Positions 34,727-47,729 of a stretch of DNA of 64,000 nt are shown here, one piece after another. Position numbers and translations under genes: made by a program. The stretch's first letter is position 1. Each line of letters begins with the position of its first letter. The stretch is from Anaeramoeba flamelloides (taxonomy: Eukaryota > Metamonada > Anaeramoebidae): contig JANTQA010000020.1 in NCBI GenBank assembly GCA_027625915.1, positions 1,860,001-1,924,000 on the forward strand, in the 5' to 3' direction. Below the pieces are notes generated by a model. That model saw only the letters and a list, made by a program, of their open reading frames with translations, had not been told where the DNA came from and searched no databases.

Positions 34727-36205
34727 ATGAACTCAAAACTTCTTAAAATTGGTGCGATTGGTACTCTTGTTGGTGTTACCGCTTTCGCTGGAATGCATTA
34801 TTTTGGATGTGGATCCAAACCAATTAAACCATTCACCCCCGTTGAGGAAGAAATCAAAAAACCAAAAACACCACAAAAAGTTGGTATCATTGGTTCTGGT
34901 AACTGGTTGGTTTTTTTTTGATAATTTTTTATTTTTTTCTTCTTTTTTTTCTTTTGGCTAATAGTTTTCCATATTCATCCTCGAGACCTTTTCCCTCTTA
35001 AACTGTTTATTAAAATTGTTCAGTAGTCAAGATCTAAAATGAAAAACAAATTAGTTGCTTTTTTTTTTAATTTGCTACCAAGATCAATTTTTCTCCTTCA
35101 ACTTTTTTTTAAATTGGTTTTTATGATTTTTTTTTTTTCATCAAATTTCACTAATTTTATTTTCAATCACATGACTATATTTTTTCAACTCTACAAATAA
35201 TATAGGGGATCAGCAATTGCCAAAATTGTTGGATCAAATGCTTTAAAAAACCCAGACTTTTTCGTTGAAGAAGTTAAACAATACGTTTACGAAGAAGAAT
35301 TTGAAGGACGAAAATTAACTGAAATCATCAATGAAGATCACATGAACAAGAAATATCTTCCAGGAATTGAGCTCCCAGAAAACATTGTTGCCGATCCAGA
35401 CTTAGTCAGCACTGTCAAAGATGCGGATTTATTGATCTTTGTCCTTCCTCATCAATTTGTACCAAGAATTCTCGGTACAATCAAAGGAAAACTTAAGAAA
35501 GGTGTGCGTGCCATCACCTTAATTAAAGGTGTCAATTTCATTGACAACAAACTTGTTCTCATTTCCGAACTCATTGAAAAGGAACTCGAATGTGAAGTGT
35601 GTTCTTTAATGGGCGCTAATGTAGCTAATGAAGTTGCACAAGAACAGTACTGTGAAACCTCCATTGGCTATAAGAAAGTTGAAACCGGTGTCCTCTTCTG
35701 GAAATTATTCAACACCAAAAACTTTGAAGTCAGAATTGTTAACGATGTTAAAGGACCAGAAATTTGTGGCGCCCTTAAGAATGTTGTTGCAATTGGTGCA
35801 GGTTTCTGTGACGGCGTCGAAGAATATGGTGGCAACACAAAGGCAGCCATCATGAGAGTTGGGTTAATGGAAATGAAGCAATTCGCTCAAACCTATTATC
35901 CATCCGTACAAACCGAAACCTTTTTTGAAAGTTGTGGTGTTGGTGATCTTATCACAACATGCTTTGGTGGCCGAAACAGAAAATGTGCTGAAGCATATGT
36001 CAGAACAAAAAAAAGCTGGGAAGAAATTGAAAAAGAATTATTAAAAGGTCAAAAATTGCAAGGTACCGGTACAGCTATCGAAGTATATGAAATCTTAAAA
36101 AATGATAACATCATTGACAAATTCCCCCTCTTTAAAACAATCTACAAAATTGTTCAAGGTAAACTTGACCCTGAAGATATTGTCAGATATGATCAATTGG
36201 ATTAA
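34727..36205 (+). CDS. GPD1: NAD-dependent glycerol-3-phosphate dehydrogenase with N-terminal membrane anchor
   Basis: Interconverts dihydroxyacetone phosphate and glycerol 3-phosphate with NADH, linking glycolysis to lipid synthesis and redox balance. Exon 1 34727-34905, intron 34906-35205 (GTTGGT...ATATAG), exon 2 35206-36205; 392 residues, in phase. Residues ~6-24 (KIGAIGTLVGVTAFAGMHYF) form a hydrophobic segment, followed by a Pro/Lys/Glu-rich linker to ~50. The catalytic domain then starts with the Rossmann motif GIIGSGNWGSAIAKIVG, split by the intron within the Trp codon. Conserved sites seen: YLPG, LPHQF, LIKGV, MGANVANEVA, the catalytic Lys in GALKNVVAIGAGFCDG, NTKAA and the GGRNRK phosphate-binding loop. 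The core is ~340 residues, as in animal GPD1. The ~50-residue leader is extra and may anchor the enzyme to a membrane or target an organelle. Confidence 0.95.
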
Positions 36206-38110
36206 GTTAATCACTTTCTTTTTTAAAAGAGTAAATACTTTTGTCTAATTTTTTCTTGAAATTTTTATTAATTAGTCTATTGCCCCTTTTTCATTTTTTC
36301 TTTATTTGGTTCTAATTGAAAATTGATTAAAGATTTTTTTTTTTTAATTCAGAATTAAGGAAATTAAAAAAATGCTTTCATAATATTAATCAAATTATTT
36401 TTATTTTAAAAGTTCATTCTTTTCTATGTCTTTTGAATTTCTAAACAAAATAAACCCAAACTAAATATACCATTAAAAATTTTAACGTTTTTTTTTGAGA
36501 TTCTTATTATTTTTTTCAAAAAAATTAGTTTCTGAATTCAATTATTTACCAAATAAATTATTTAGATATTCTTTCAAAATCTAAAATAATTATATATATA
36601 TTTGTATCCTTTGTGATTAATACAATCATTTAAGGGACTAATGACTCTTATTTATTTTTTTTTTTTCTAAAAGGTAAAAGAATAATTATTTGCCCAAAGA
36701 TTCAATTAAACCTGATAACCAAGCACTTTAAATATCAACTTTATAGAAATGAGTTATCATTTTTGAAACAAATTCATTTTTCCCAATGAAATTTCCTGTT
36801 AAAAGATATGATCCTTTTTATTTTGAATTTTTAGATCAAAACAAAAAAAGAAAAATTTACCGAAATATTTTTTATTTTTCTCAAATATAACTTGTGGTAA
36901 TTTCTGAGAGATTATATGAACAAATAACCTTGAAAATTCAATCTTATTTTGATAATACAATAAAAATAAATCAAATATTGAATCCTTGAAGATCCAGAAA
37001 AAATTGATCTTGAATTTTATTCACAAATATTGATTAAATTTCTTGAAACCAAATAGATTATACAATATTCTTTTTCAAATATCAAGAGTATAAAAAATAC
37101 TGTTTATGTATTAAAATCAGTTATTTGATAATATTTATTATTTTTTATTAGATTTATTAATTTGAATTAATTTTATTTGAACCATTTAACAATCAAAGGA
37201 ATCAGTAATCAGAAGCGAATTACATGTGTTTAAAGTGTTAGAATTGGAATTAGAAGGAAAAAATTATTTTGGAAATTTCCAAAATTGAAATCATTTTTTC
37301 AAAACATTATCATTTTTTCTCATTTTTTCATTTTACTTTTTTTTTGAAACCTAATTCATTTGCAATTTTTTTTTTTATTGCAAATCGAAAGTCACTTGTT
37401 AAAAAAACTAGTTATTCTAATGTTATTTAAACTGTGAAAATGATTGTAGAGAAATACTATTTTTTAGTATTGGGATTTTATTTGATCTTCAATTGTCGAT
37501 CAAAATGAGCATTGTTGTTTTTCTCAATAGTTTACTTATGAATTTTCTGTTTTTAAATTTTTTATGAAAATATATTGATTAATCAGTTTTATTCGAGAAG
37601 GATATCAACAATTCTTTAATTTGTATTATTCTACTTCTTTCTAATTAGTCCTTCAAAGGTCAATGATATAAAATAATTAGATATTTGAAAAAAATGTTTT
37701 TTTTGGATACCACTTTGACTAACACAAAGTTTATTTGAAAATATTTAAAAAATTGAGAAATTTAATACAAATCCTATTGATACTTTTGATCTTTGGGTTT
37801 ATTACTAACTGAAATAATTAAGATTGGGATCTTAATTATTGATTAAAAATAAAAAAACAAAAATTATTATAAAAAAGAAAGTACTAATTTATTGTTTAAT
37901 TTTTAAGAGAATAATTTTATTCTTGTTTCTCTTTCTTTAATATGAGAATTTTATAACTTGATTTATTAAAAAAAAAAAATTTCTCAAAATTTTTTTTTCT
38001 ACTAATTTTTTATTTTTTTATTTTTCGTATTTAGTGGTTATATATTCTTGAATCTGATCTTTCTTAAAAATTATAATAATTTAATAAAAAAAAATTGAAA
38101 ATTCTTTTTT
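36206..38110. other. Intergenic region between convergent GPD1 and FTCD
   Basis: No gene was recognised. The segment 36600-36870 resembles 14150-14400 and, inverted, 52000-52180 (shared ATAGAAATGA.TTATCATTTTT and TAAAAGAT words), an old dispersed repeat. A perfect 12-bp stem with 4-nt loop lies at 37813-37840 (AATAATTAAGAT TGGG ATCTTAATTATT). Confidence 0.5.
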
Positions 38111-41100
38111 TTATTTTTTTTCTTCTAACAAACGATCCATTACATTTTGTTTAACTTTTGTTGCAATTAAATTAGCAGATTCAAATATTTTTTTAGCCTT
38201 TTTTGAAATTTCTTGTTTCCATTCTTCGTCATCAGTGATTCCTTGTAAGTTAATTAAAACATTATAATAAGCGCCTTCTACAGAAGACATTGCAAGTAAA
38301 TTGGCGACACCACCGTCACTTAGGGAGTTTTCGTTACCTTTCTGAACAACCGTTTTGTTTAATTCGAGAATTTCTAAAGAATGTTCCATAACTTGCAATG
38401 GTATTAAGGTAGCATTTCTATTTGCTTGCTTAATTGCTTCCAAGCGCTTTAACTTATCTTCTTCGGATCTTCTTGGCATTCTTCTCGCAGAGATTATATC
38501 ATTAAAAGCTTCTGTGTCTTTATCAATGAGTATGGTAAGCTTATCTTTTAAATTTTGGCAACGATTACCAATAATTTCCAATTCTTCAAAGACAGATTCG
38601 TATCCCTTTTTACCAATTGTCAAATTACAAACCATTGCCGAAAGAGCCGAACTTAAGGTACCACATAAGGAAGCAACACTTCCACCACCTGGTGCAACAG
38701 AGTCTCTTGAAAGTTCGTTGTTAAACTCAATGATAGTTTTGTTCACAAGCAGTTGATCTTTTTTTTCTTGGATATACTTTTGAATTCGGTATTCAATGAT
38801 TTTGTTTTGGGGATCAAATTTTTCAATATCATCCAAACCTAATGATTTAATTGCTACGTCAACAAGATCCTCTTCTGGTACAGCAGTGCTTAAGTTCATT
38901 TTTTTAAGATAATGCTTTCCCGCCATGACCATTGCCTCAAGTGGAACAACACCGACAAGCTCGGAGCCGGTTACTCGGAGTCCTCTTTTTCTCGCTTGTT
39001 CGTCACACTCATCAAATGCTTGGTGAAGTGAGGTGACATGATAATTAACAAGATTCATCGAAATTTGTGAGATATTATATGCAACCCATCCAACAGCTTT
39101 TTTATTATTATTTTTTTATTTGTTTTTTTTTGTATTATTTATTAATTATCAGGAGTTAATTATTAATTATTAGATATTTAACTTTGAATATTTTTATACA
39201 AACAAGATTATTATTTTTTTATTATAATATTTTTTATATTATTCTTCTTCTCTCATTTTTTTTATTGTGATTAATTTTCTTTGATTATTCGACCTTTTTC
39301 TCAATATTCAAAAAACTTTGAATATTTTTGAAGCAATAATCAGAATATCACAATAATTTTATTTCTTGATTTTTTACAAATTATCAGGAGTTATTGATTT
39401 TTTTTTTCAAAATATCGAATATATTTTTTTTTTGAGATGCAGTTTATCGCATCGAAATAAAAATATATGAAGATCTTTTGAAAAAAAAAATATCAATAAC
39501 TTATGTTATTTTATGAGAGAAATTAATAAAAAATTCCAATGAGTTTTCAAATGTATGTTTGGTGATCAATAGTTTGCTGTTATATTTTTTAGTGCAGTGG
39601 TTTTTGATTATAGAGGTACTTGATTTTGACAAACATGGATCATGTAAGTTTTGAGTGATTCATTATCAAATATCCAAAGTTTTGTGAAATGAACAACTGT
39701 TAAAATGAACTTGCAATATAACTTTTACGAGTTATTCTTATGCCCTGATATCTTATATTAAACCAGTTTATGGCTATTATTGATTCCATCCACAATAAGC
39801 AAGATTGAAAACTTGAAAAATGATTAAAATAAAAAAAAAGATTTTTTGTTATTTGATAAATTCTGGCAATTTTTTTCCAACAAGTTAAAATTTGATTGAA
39901 TTTTTCAATCTTCTAAAATATTAATCCTGGCTATATTCTCTTCCCTAATTAAAGATCAAACACAAAAATTTTTAATTCAAAAAAAATCTTTTTGAAAAGT
40001 GACTCTAAAATTACACAATTTTCATTTTGTGCCGCAATTAAATACATTATTTTAATTAAATCTTATTATTTTATGAGTATGAATTCTTTTGATAAACAAT
40101 TTATCAGAAAAGATTTTTTTTTTTGAAAAACTAAATTGTTAAAAAAAATATTTATGAATTCGATGCTTTAAGAAAAATCAAGTAAAAAGAAAGGCATGCA
40201 AGGAGATTAACCTTGAAAAATAGTACATATATAAACTTTAGCCAGAGGATTGGAAAAATGTTTAGATCTTCATTTGATTACAAAAAAAAGAATTTTTTAT
40301 TTTTTATAGAGAAAAATATTTGGTTCTCTTGTTAGTTGCCCGAGAGTACTTTCTGTGTAAATTATAAAACACCGAGTTTATAAACAAAAAAAAGCATTTT
40401 TTGATGAGAGAAAAGGTTATGAATTAATTGATTCACAAGTGTAAATATGGAATGTTGTAAAAAATAGAGTTTTTACAACATTCATATTTACACTAGTGTC
40501 ATTGACAAAAAGTAATTGCTTAAAAATATTTAAAAATCATAATATCCATAAATTCATGAAATCAAAATTATTTTTAATTCCCTTTATCAAAATTATTTTT
40601 AATAGAATTTATGCTTTTTGAAGTGAATAATTGCTAATTTTTCATCATAACAAATTTTTGAAAAACATCAGTAGAGTAATTAATCTTTGAATAAAAAATA
40701 AAGTTTTTAAAATTATTTCTTTATTCTAATAGTTAAGATTAAATTAAAAAGTTGAATAGAATAATTTATTTATTAAAATTTTGGGTTGTTTCAATATTTT
40801 TTAAAAAAACTTCAATCTTTGAAATATTTTTTTCTAAAAGAATTATTAGAAATAAATGAAAAATATTTCGCATAAAATGAATGAAAATAGATGCTATTTG
40901 TAAAAAATGAAGTACTTCTTTTGTACAAATATTTTGTAAGTTTTTCGCATCAATTTAAAAATTAATTTAATTTATCAAGAGAAAGACTTTTAACGATTAT
41001 TATTTCGTAGTTTTAAAAGTTTTTTCTATTAAGTGGGTTTCAAATTGTTTTGTTAAATTTTTCAGAAAAAAGGAAAATTATATTTTGTTCTTTTAATATA

Positions 41101-43876
41101 AAAAAAAAAAAAAAAATTGAAAAAATAAAAAGTATTACGAAACACTATAATGGGTGTTGAATACTTTTTTAATCTAATGGACCCTGAATGATCTTCTGTG
41201 TTTTTGTAAATAACTAAGTTATTTCCTCAAAAGTAGGACAAATTTATTTTAAAATATATCTTTATTAAACTTAATTCTAATATAACTATTGAAATATCCA
41301 AAATTGTATTTATCATTTATTAATTCTTAATAATAACATTCAATTTGTTTGTTTGTAAGACATTACTTTAATAAAAGATAACAAAAGTTTATGATCTCGA
41401 TTTTATATGATATTTTTTTAGTATGAAAATTGGTATTTATTTTTTTCTTTTTGATCTAGTAAAATTGTTTTTTTTAAAGAGATTTAATCACAATACAAAA
41501 TTTCTCAGAGAATGAAAAAATTATAACTATATTTAATTGTTTTAAAAAATCCATTGTATCCTTACCAGGCTGTTCATTTTTCATTGAATTTTATCGGACA
41601 TTGTTTTCTACAAAAAAAAATGTTTATTTTTTATTCATTTTTTGTTTATTTTTATTGGGAGAGTTTTTAATTTCTCTTATTTACCCTTAATCCCTTAAAA
41701 TTTTATTTAGGAATTTTTTTAAAGATTTCACATTTTTTTTTAATTATCCACTAGGGCTAAAAAAATGTTTAATTTTTTTCATTTTTTTTGAGAATATTTT
41801 GAAGAACTCATTTTGAATACAAACAATGCGTACTGATTCAATCAGTGGTATTTTTTGATATTTCTCTAAATTTTATATTACCAATTTACAAATAGAACGA
41901 CGTAAAAAGAGGATTTAATATGAAATGAAAAAAAAAAATGTTCCCAATCTTTTTTGGTTATACCTTATTAAATAAATTTATTTTTAAGTATTCTAAGTAG
42001 TTTTTAAACCAAAATTTACATTGAAGGACAATTAATGTTTTTTTCTTTATCATCTCAATTCCGAATTTTTTAAAAATAATTTAAATTACTGAATGAATAT
42101 TTCTCAAATTTTTTTTTTTAATTTCTTGATGATTTTTGGATTTGAAAATTTAAATTTATTTTTAAGAATTAACTATTTTTTTATTTGATCACTTTCATTT
42201 ATTCTTTTATTCTTGATTAAACTTAACATAGAAAGTATAATTATTAATGATAAATCTCTTATTATCAAAAAATATATTAACTAAACTTTTTTAACCTTTT
42301 GAAATTCAAGTTTCTATTTATACTCTTAATTCAATTCCAAATTAATGTTTTAATTTATGTTTTACAAATAAATTAAAAAATGTTTCAGTTTATTTTCTTT
42401 TACTTTTTTTTTTTTGTTTATTTGTTTATTGATCAACAATTTTCATTCATTTTTTTATATCCAAATAAGAGAACTAATATTATTTTTGGTGAAAATTTGA
42501 AAAAATAAAAAATATCAAAATTGTAGCGATCGACATTTAACTTTTAAAAAAAAAAAAACGTGTTTGTATTTCTTGGTATTTTAATATATTACTCAAGACA
42601 CTTTTAGAAAAAGTTAATCTCATGAGATCATTAAACTCATTTTAAAAAAGTTTGAATCAAAAAAATTTTCAAAAGTATCTATAAAACAGCCGATAAACCT
42701 GAAAGTCTATTTCCAAGAATGTATTTAAAACTTTTTGAAAAATATTTTATTAGCCTTATTAAAAAAACTATGAAAAAATTGAGTAATGTTTACCTTTGCA
42801 ACATTTGAGAGATCCTGGAACCTTTAGTGCCTTTCCTTCTTTGTCTCTAAGAATTACTCCTTCTTTGTCTCTTTTTGCCCTTCCAGCTTCACGGATATCA
42901 AGTGCGATATCATGTGCATGCTTTCGTTTATTTGAATTGAGGTTAATGTTATATGCAAGAAGATAGTCTCTTGCTCCAATTACAGTGGCACCCGATTTTG
43001 CATTGAAAATTGGATCACCAAAATCTGGTTTCCATTTTTCATCTTTTAATTTTTCTTCTAATCCCTCGTATTGCCCAGAACGAACAGTTGCTAAATTTTT
43101 ACGTTCTTCACATGTTGCAGCATATTCGTATAAATAAACAGGAATAGATAGTTCTTCAGCAACTCTTTTTCCTAATTTTTGTGCTAATTTTACACACTCT
43201 TCAATTGAAATATTCTATTTTGGAAAAAAAAAAAATAATCGGAAAAAGTTGGAAGTGAATGACAACAAAAAGAAGAAAAAATAATAAATAAATAAAAAAA
43301 AAAAAAAAAGTAAAAATGAAAAAAGAAAGAGAAAAATAGATTGAAAACAAACCTGAACTGGAATAAATGGACAGACGTCTGTGGCACCCATTCGAGAATG
43401 AGAACCTTTGTGTTTTCTCATATCAATTAATTCAGCGGCCATTGAAATAGCACAAAATGCAGCTTCGAGTACTTCATTTGGAGATCCAACAAAAGTAATA
43501 ACAGTTCTATTTGTATCGGCACCAGGCTCCGAAGAAATAAGAAGCACTATTTTTAAGAACAAAATATGAATTGAGGATAACAAAATAATTTAAATAAGAG
43601 TTTTGTTGAGTTCAAAAAAAAAATTAATAAAAAGAAAGAAGATCGTTGAAAACAGTGTGATAAAAAAAGTCTAAAAAACAGTTTCGAGAATAATTCTATT
43701 GAATTTTGTCAACCGTTTTAAGGAAACTTTTTTTTTTACAAAGTTTGGAAAAATAATCGAAAAAGAAAATTGAAAATTGTACCATCACGAGTTTTAATTG
43801 CTTCACAAATTTTCTCAATAATTTCTGTTGATCGTCCTTCTGAAAAATTAGGTACACACTCAACGATTTGATCCAT
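38111..43876 (-). CDS. FTCD: Formimidoyltransferase-cyclodeaminase, four exons
   Basis: Bifunctional histidine-degradation enzyme: moves the formimino group of formiminoglutamate to tetrahydrofolate, then releases ammonia to give methenyl-THF. Exons (5' to 3'): 43876-43783, 43546-43353, 43214-42794, 39096-38111; 1695 nt, 564 residues (animal FTCD is ~541), all junctions in phase. The transferase domain starts QIVECVPNFSEGR and has GADTNRTVITFVGSP, HKGSHSRMGATDVCPFIP, IPVYLYEYAA and LLAYNINL. The last exon begins AVGWVAYNISQISMNLVNYH, completes the transferase C-lobe (GSELVGVVPLEAM), then carries the cyclodeaminase domain (SVAPGGGSVASLCGTLSSAL; YYNVLINLQGITD). Introns are 236, 138 and 3697 nt. 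A Lys/Arg-rich loop (AKRDKEGVILRDKEG) precedes the long intron. The ATG at 39058 is internal and not the start. Confidence 0.95.
39097..42793 (-). other. 3.7 kb intron of FTCD
   Basis: Donor GTAAACATTACTCAATTTTTT and acceptor AATAATAAAAAAG. Protein alignment across it is continuous (GSLKCCK then AVGWVAYN, matching the family's LKKVQGIGWY region), so it is a true intron and not a gap between two genes. It has no open frame of note. It contains the 65-nt hairpin at 40434. Confidence 0.9.
40434..40498. repeat. 65-nt near-perfect hairpin, MITE-5 remnant
   Basis: CACAAGTGTAAATATG and AATGTTGTAAAAA pair with TTTTTACAACATT and CATATTTACACTAGTG around a loop of ~6 nt. The arm sequence is the same as the left arm of MITE-5 at 21727, so this may be an internally deleted or solo-end copy. 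It lies in the FTCD intron. Confidence 0.8.
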
Positions 43877-44888
43877 TTTAATTTAAGAATTTGGTTTTTT
43901 AGAAAAGGAAATATAAAAAAATGAAAAAAATTATTTGCTTTTTCTTGAAATATAGAGATAAAAATTTCTCCCTTTTAGGCTTTGTATTTGAATATAAGAG
44001 ACAAAAAAATTGGAACTGATCAAAAATAGTTGAGAATAGTTTATGTTTTTTTCTTTGGAATTATTTTTCTGAATGTATCTGAAAAACTGAAGACAATTTC
44101 CCACTTGTTGTTTTTTGACTAAATCTAAATCTTTAAGAAACAATTAAAATATTCATCGGGTTTTTGTAATTGAAATAGACTATAATTTCGGTTGATTATC
44201 TTATTTCAATTCTGAAAGACTACTTTCCATTTAGGGTTCTGTGTTGGTCTTATAACCATTCTGGAAAACAATTTTCAAACGGAAAATAATTCCAAAATCT
44301 GTTTTAATTGTAGACAGTTGTGAAAAGGAAAATTTTTCACTTATTTTTTTTTACTTTTTTCCGTTGATCAATAAAGATAAATGAAATTGAAATTCCTCAG
44401 ACTTAAAATAATACCTATTTCTTATATCTTAAAGCCAATTTCACATGAATAACGAAATGATAGCATCAAATAATCCAAAAAAATTTACTTTTACTTATAT
44501 TTATTTTAAAAATTAAATTGGTTTTATTTGAATATGTTAAAATTTTGGTTTAATGTGTTATTTTAAATTATATTTTGAGTACATAAATCAATCTAATTTT
44601 TGGGCTTGGTTTTTGTTTTAAAATAAAGGAAAAAAAATCCTGTCATTAAAAAATAACTGAAAATTAGAACATTTACCTTTTGATACTATTGTACAATTAA
44701 AACGGATTTGACAATTTTTTTCCAGATGGTAGTAGAAAATATAAAAGTACTAAACAATAAATTGAGATCAGAAATTACAAACGATTCCTTTAAAAAACCC
44801 TTTTTGCTGAATAAAAAAGACAAAGGAAGTGAAACTTATTACTTCTTGTTATCTAAATAACTATAAAGGATGAAAACACCATCAAAAC

Positions 44889-45190
44889 TACAGTCACTTT
44901 CACTTTTAAGATACAAACTATCAAAAAAAAATAAGAAACAAAAAAATCTCAAATAAAGTCACATTTTATGAAATCCATTTTTTATTACAGTCAGTTTCGA
45001 ATTTAAGGAACAAATAAAAAACGAAAATTATGGAATAAAATAATATATAAATTAAGACACGAAATTTCGAATTTTTTTCAAATCTTAATTTTCTGAGTAA
45101 ATTTCTGACTTTTGTAGCTTAATTTATGATTTTTTTTTGTGACTTCATTTTGGTTGAAAGTTTGTGACTTAATAGTTGAATTGGATGTAA
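44889..45190. mobile_element. MITE-4 copy c (longer, diverged)
   Basis: The left end, CAGTCACTTTCACTTTTAAG, pairs with the right GAAAGTTTGTGACTTAATAG. At ~300 bp it is longer than copies a, b and d, and an internal TCAGTTTCGAATTTAAGG resembles another end, so it may be a compound of two copies. Confidence 0.6.
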
Positions 45191-46369
45191 AATAGACAAG
45201 ATTTAATGATCACATGATTCTAATAGTATTTAAAACACAATTCGGTGAGTTTTTTTCGTAAGTAATATTAGACTGAAATTGTTAAATCCAGTAAACTTGA
45301 AAATTAAAGACTTTGCTAACTTCATTTTGAGGAGTTAATTCTATTATATTAAATTTGATACGAAGATAAAGTGAAAAATTTCAAATCATTTTTATAATTA
45401 TTTTCTAATCCCAGTACACAGTTCTTAAAACTCATAAAATCACGTTGTAGGATATAATCATCGAAAATTTTTCTCCAAACTCATTTATTTTCAATTAACT
45501 TTTTACAAGTTGTTTTTTTGAAGAATTGGATTTTCTATTTTTTTATTTTTTTTTTATTATGAAAAAAAAATAAAAAAGAATTATATAAAAAGTGAAATTC
45601 CATTTAGATTTTGGAAATTCGAAAATAGAGAAAAATGATTAATCAATAATAAATCTTGTGAATTTTTATTTGTAAATTTTGAAATAAAAAGAAAAAAAGA
45701 AAAAAAAAATATTAGCATTTACGGAAACTATTAAACACTCAAGAAACACCCTTTAAATTATTTAAAAATAATAATAAAAAAATACACCAGATTGATGAAA
45801 ATTTACAAGAACCACCAATACCCACTGCCATGTTTCCCCAAGATGACTTAATTTAATTACCCTTTCAAAACATTTCTTTTTTTCTTCTTCTTTTTTATTA
45901 TTTCATTTTCTGTTTTAACATTTTTTTTACCTTTTCAAATTTATCATCTTTTTTCTTTGTAAAAAACTAAATCCAAATAAAACAACAACCCATTTCATTT
46001 CAAAGATATTTAATTTAAATTATGCTGAAATCAATTGGATAACCTTTTTCTGAATTAAAATAAATATGGGTTAAGGAATAATTTTCATTTGGAAAACAAA
46101 TGTTTTTCATTTGAAGGTGAATTTTGGACCTTTTACACCTAAATCGCAATGGCCAATGAAATAAGTATGGTTAACAGTTATTTACACAATATAACGTGAA
46201 AATTGATTGTAAAATTACCTACTTAGCAAACAATTTTAGAAAAAACCATCTTGCCAAAACTCCAAATGATTAACAACTCTATTTAATACAAAATATTTCT
46301 GAAACTAGTGTAATGGACATGTATTAGGATGTTAAAAAGTAAGGGATTCCAAGATATGCGGTTTTTGTA

Positions 46370-46371
<2 letters not shown>

Positions 46372-46405
<34 letters not shown>
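46372..46405. repeat. (AT)17 microsatellite
   Basis: Uninterrupted AT dinucleotide run. Confidence 0.95.
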
Positions 46406-46407
<2 letters not shown>

Positions 46408-46619
46408 TTTCATATGGTATCACAACTATTAAGACAAATTTAAAAATTAGTGGCAAACTTTATTATTATTATTTTTTTCATTTTTCATTTTTCTTTCAAA
46501 AAATAAAATGATTATACTATATTTTTATTTATTAATCTTAATTGGTTATTATCTCTAAAAAAATTAGTAAAATACATTGTTATTGAAAAAAAGAAAAAAA
46601 TTAAACAAATTTTTTTCTG

Positions 46620-46774
46620 ATGAAGAAATATACCCCTATTTTTGAAGGTAAGCTTATAACAAAACTTTTTAAAAACTAAAAATAAAATTTAGTATTTTAA
46701 TTTTAGTATTGTATAATAAAGACAGGGATGAAATAAGTGAGGGAAATGAACCCGAAAAAGAAATTCTGACATAA
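46620..46774 (+). CDS. Possible two-exon micro-ORF (31 codons), very uncertain
   Basis: 46620-46647 reads MKKYTPIFE plus one base before donor GTAAGC. After a 59-nt interval ending TTTTAG, 46707-46774 continues in phase as LYNKDRDEISEGNEPEKEI and ends LT-stop. Residue mix is protein-like and splice signals are good, but the product is short and the interval shorter than the proven introns here. It may be a relic or chance. Confidence 0.2.
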
Positions 46775-47729
46775 CAAGAGTATATTTCCTCATCCATATG
46801 AACAACATGAATGAAGGAAAAAAGATCTTATAATCAAATAATGTTCAATAACATAGTCACACAAATTCACTCCATTTTTGAGAACTTGAAAGTTTTATTT
46901 CTATTAACGATTTTTGAAATTCCATATTTTTAATAATCTTTAATTTTTTTTCTTTATTTTTTTTATTAATACAGCTTTTTTATTTCAACCTTATTTCTGA
47001 AAACCAAACAAAGTTTGAAATGCTCCCAATCTAGTTTCTGTTCTCTCTTAGAATTAAAAGTTAAGAATTTAATCCCTTCCAAACGGTCTCTTTAACAAAT
47101 TAAGTCTTTTTAAAACACTTAACCCTTAACCATAAAGCAAATACCTTTTAAATTTAGCACACTTACCCCTCAAGAACTAAACATAAAAAATAATAATCTT
47201 CTGCGATATGACTAAGAAATGAAAAATAATTTTAACTGAATTTTTCTCTTTTCCAAAACAGAAACAAAGCTTCCAAATAAATAGGTAATATTTTTGATCT
47301 TAATTTATATATTGGGTTCTTTTTAACTCCAACTTTAGTGAAATTTGGTGTATTTTAGGTTAGACGAAGAACCCAAATGATAGGATATTTTAGTTAAAGT
47401 ACCAAATGAAAAAATGGTGAAATTGTATCACACTTGAATTTCAAATCCAAGTATTAAAATAAAAACATATTTTACAAAGAGTGAAGAGAAAAAAACGATT
47501 TCAAAACATATAAACAATGCTTATTTTGTTTATCCATTATGCAAAACACATAATATCTTTCAAAAGTCGAAATAATTTATTGACGAATCTATTTTTTTTA
47601 AAAAAAAATTGAAAAGAAAACAACCTATTGCAAACACTCCAAAGACTAAAAACCATTTTTTTTTTGAGTATTCCCTAAAATATTCAGTCTCAATTATCAT
47701 TTTTTTATAAACCTTTCCTCTTCCAACTT

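Larger units (their letters stand above)
43877..47729. other. 3.9 kb divergent intergenic region (FTCD / B-box-macro gene)
   Basis: Contains MITE-4 copy c, the AT microsatellite at 46372 and two coding-like pieces at 46620-46774. Nothing else was recognised. Confidence 0.6.

Noticed and set aside
39058-39060. ATG at 39058 as start of a separate cyclodeaminase gene
   Set aside because: The frame extends upstream as AVGWVAYNISQIS, matching the transferase C-lobe, and joins in phase to the exon ending at 42794.
43215-43387. Phe/Tyr-rich minus-strand extension beyond FIPVQ in FTCD exon 2
   Set aside because: It is translated intron; the donor GTTTGT after FIPVQ and the acceptor before NISIEE fit the family alignment.
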